Shown: piece after piece, positions 62,277 to 64,000 of the stretch
Numbering within the stretch: the stretch's first letter is position 1
How the letters are laid out: each line of letters opens with the position of its first letter
Assembly (NCBI GenBank): GCA_902543485.1
Contig: CACBYP010000003.1
Span: forward strand, 1-64,000
Source of the DNA: an uncultured Pelagibacteraceae bacterium
Lineage (GTDB): Bacteria > Pseudomonadota > Alphaproteobacteria > Pelagibacterales > Pelagibacteraceae
Direction of reading: 5' to 3'
Length of the DNA: 64,000 nucleotides
Made by a program: the position numbers and the translations under genes
Notes under the pieces: generated by a model
Told to the model about the DNA's origin: nothing
What the model saw: the letters and a program-made list of their open reading frames with translations, nothing else
The model's database searches: none

Positions 62277-64000
62277 TTATACTTCTATTTTAGAAAAGTT
62301 AAAATAATTATCGAAGCTTTTACACAACATTTTTAAAAGTTCTAGTCTGTTTTTTTTAATTAATTCTTCTTGATCATTTACTATTACATTATCAAAAAAC
62401 TCATTAACCTCTATTTTGGCACTTGAGAGTGTTTTAAGACTTTCATCATAATCCTCATCTCTACCTATGCTTGAAAAATACTTTCTTATAGCATGTATTT
62501 TTTTATAAAGATTTTTTTCATAATCATTTTTAAAGAGACCAGGATCGGCAGAACCTACAATTTCTAGTTTTGATTTACTTTCGCTATTTAAAATGCTTGC
62601 AGATCTTTTATAAATTGCAATAACATCAAGACCGAAATCTTTTTTAATATTTTTATTCAAATTTAATGATTTATTAAAAATTTTTAGTAAATCATCTATT
62701 CCATAAGAATTAGTGGAGCATTCAATAATATCCGACCTAATATTTTTTTCTTTTAAATAATTTTTTAATCTATCTAAAATAAAATCTCCTAATTCATCAT
62801 TTATCAATTTTGAGTCAAAAGAGTAATTTTGTTCTTTGTATAAATTTATTGAATAATTTATTAGATCTCTTAATTTTATTTTTTTTTGATTTTCAATTAT
62901 TAACCTTAATAAACTAATTGCCATTCTTCTTAAGGCATAAGGATCTTTTGAACTAGTTGGTTTGAGATTAATTCCAAAAAATCCAACTAAAGAGTCTATT
63001 TTGTCACTTAACGATAATGCTATGCTGTATGGTTTTTTTGGAACTTTACTATCAATGCCACTTGGCAAGTAATGCTCTGAAACAGCTAAACTTATTTCTT
63101 CGTCAAAACCTTGCTCTCTTGCGAAATATCCACCCATCACGCCTTGTAATTCAGGAAACTCTCCAACTAAATCCGACATCAAATCTACTTTGCAAATTGA
63201 GGAGGCAATTTCTATCTTTTCTTTACTTATTAAAAGTTCATCTGATATTATTCCACTAAGTTTTCTTACTCTTTGTATTTTATCAAAATAACTTCCCAAC
63301 CCTTTAAAATAATTAATTTGCTTCAATCTAGACACCTGTTTAACTAAATTTTGAGATTTATTTCTATTCCAAAAAAATTCTGCATCTGCCAACCTTGCAT
63401 CTACAACATTTTGATTTCCTAATTTAACTAATCCCTTTTTGTCCTTGCAGTCTGCTACAACAATAAAATTATTTGTTATTTTGTTTTTGCTATCAAATGT
63501 AGGAAAATATTTTTGGTGATACTGCATTGTAATAATAAGTATTTCTTGGGGAATTTCTAAAAATTTCTTATTAAACTCACATACTAAAATTTTTGGTTTT
63601 TCAACAATATTTATTATTTCGTCTATAAGTTTTTCATTCACGTTTATATGAATTTTTTTTTGATTAGTTGCCTTGTTTATTTCTTTAATTATAAATTCTT
63701 TCCTTTTATCTTGATCAATTGTTACTCCTTTTTGTTTAAAAAATTTTATATAAGATTTAAAATCTTTAAAACTTTTTACATCATCTTCTAGATCTTTATC
63801 TGTAAAAGTTTTATTTGAACTATGTAAATGGTTTAATTTAAATTCAATTATTTTTTTATCAAATAAAGCTAATATTGATTTTAACGGTCTTCCCCAATAT
63901 AAATCATGATTGCCCCATTTCATTGATTTTTTCCATGAAATTTTTAAAAGTAAACTTGCAATACTTTCTTTTAATAAATCGTATGTTTTTATTTTTTGCG
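62277..64000 (-). CDS. glyS: Glycyl-tRNA synthetase beta subunit (partial, N-terminus off window)
   Basis: About 574 C-terminal residues of a subunit usually near 690; the frame stays open to base 64000, so the internal Met at 63923 is not the start. The first residues seen contain the GlyS signature KKSMKWG (about 20-26 of the visible part). Other motifs: DARLADAEFFWNRN, ELQGVMGGYFAREQG and the family's KDPYALRRMAISLLRLI. The beta subunit binds tRNA-Gly and works with GlyQ, which would be expected upstream beyond the window. Stop codon is immediately followed by the ppdK start. Confidence 0.95.
   Translation of the reverse strand, partial: QKIKTYDLLKESIASLLLKISWKKSMKWGNHDLYWGRPLKSILALFDKKIIEFKLNHLHSSNKTFTDKDLEDDVKSFKDFKSYIKFFKQKGVTIDQDKRKEFIIKEINKATNQKKIHINVNEKLIDEIINIVEKPKILVCEFNKKFLEIPQEILIITMQYHQKYFPTFDSKNKITNNFIVVADCKDKKGLVKLGNQNVVDARLADAEFFWNRNKSQNLVKQVSRLKQINYFKGLGSYFDKIQRVRKLSGIISDELLISKEKIEIASSICKVDLMSDLVGEFPELQGVMGGYFAREQGFDEEISLAVSEHYLPSGIDSKVPKKPYSIALSLSDKIDSLVGFFGINLKPTSSKDPYALRRMAISLLRLIIENQKKIKLRDLINYSINLYKEQNYSFDSKLINDELGDFILDRLKNYLKEKNIRSDIIECSTNSYGIDDLLKIFNKSLNLNKNIKKDFGLDVIAIYKRSASILNSESKSKLEIVGSADPGLFKNDYEKNLYKKIHAIRKYFSSIGRDEDYDESLKTLSSAKIEVNEFFDNVIVNDQEELIKKNRLELLKMLCKSFDNYFNFSKIEV

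Overview
The window looks like a piece of a streamlined, very AT-rich alphaproteobacterial chromosome, most likely from the SAR11 clade (Pelagibacterales). This rests on the low GC, tiny intergenic gaps with many start/stop overlaps, a circularly permuted two-piece tmRNA (an alphaproteobacterial trait), ThyX as thymidylate synthase, and long co-directional runs of housekeeping genes. I could not run a database search, so the clade is an inference. I see no insertion sequences, phage genes or CRISPR arrays.

Layout. Bases 1-4273 (minus strand) hold the start of aceE, a D-2-hydroxyacid dehydrogenase, an EamA-type exporter and a DadA-like FAD oxidoreductase. Bases 4346-9279 (minus) hold two tandem genes in which a complete ammonium-transporter (Amt) channel is fused to a SpoIIE/PP2C serine phosphatase. 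A small periplasmic HMA metal-binding protein lies between them, and a decayed third phosphatase tail follows the first. Bases 9343-34363 are a type IV pilus region in three blocks: two prepilins; pilMN(fused)-O-P-Q-B-C on the minus strand; and pilT, four minor prepilins, an unknown secreted protein, pilY1 and an autotransporter-like adhesin on the plus strand. A TgpA/DUF58/MoxR set and the prepilin peptidase follow on the minus strand.

Inside the pilus region, directly beside the prepilins, sit a STAS anti-sigma-factor antagonist and an RsbW/SpoIIAB-like kinase. A third PP2C phosphatase, with a GAF sensor domain, lies next to pilD. Together the two Amt-PP2C proteins, the GAF-PP2C, the STAS protein and the kinase form all the parts of a partner-switching circuit except its final target. 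The simplest model is that ammonium transport or occupancy sets the phosphorylation state of the STAS protein and so controls piliation or another output. This is the most notable system in the window.

Bases 35822-50821 are one long minus-strand run: hflK-hflC-DUF2065-degP-miaA-ilvB-ilvH-ilvC-leuA-mreB-mreC-mreD-mrdA-rodA (membrane protease control, tRNA modification, branched-chain amino acids, rod shape). Bases 50876-53941 (plus) hold mrp and two SGNH-hydrolase-like genes. Bases 53980-56360 (minus) hold a carbamoyltransferase, a 49-residue DUF5989/SxtK-like protein and an SxtJ-like membrane protein. Then come thyX, the tmRNA (plus), tRNA-Leu(GAG) (minus), nadA-nadC (plus), and ppdK plus the 3' part of glyS (minus), which runs off the end.
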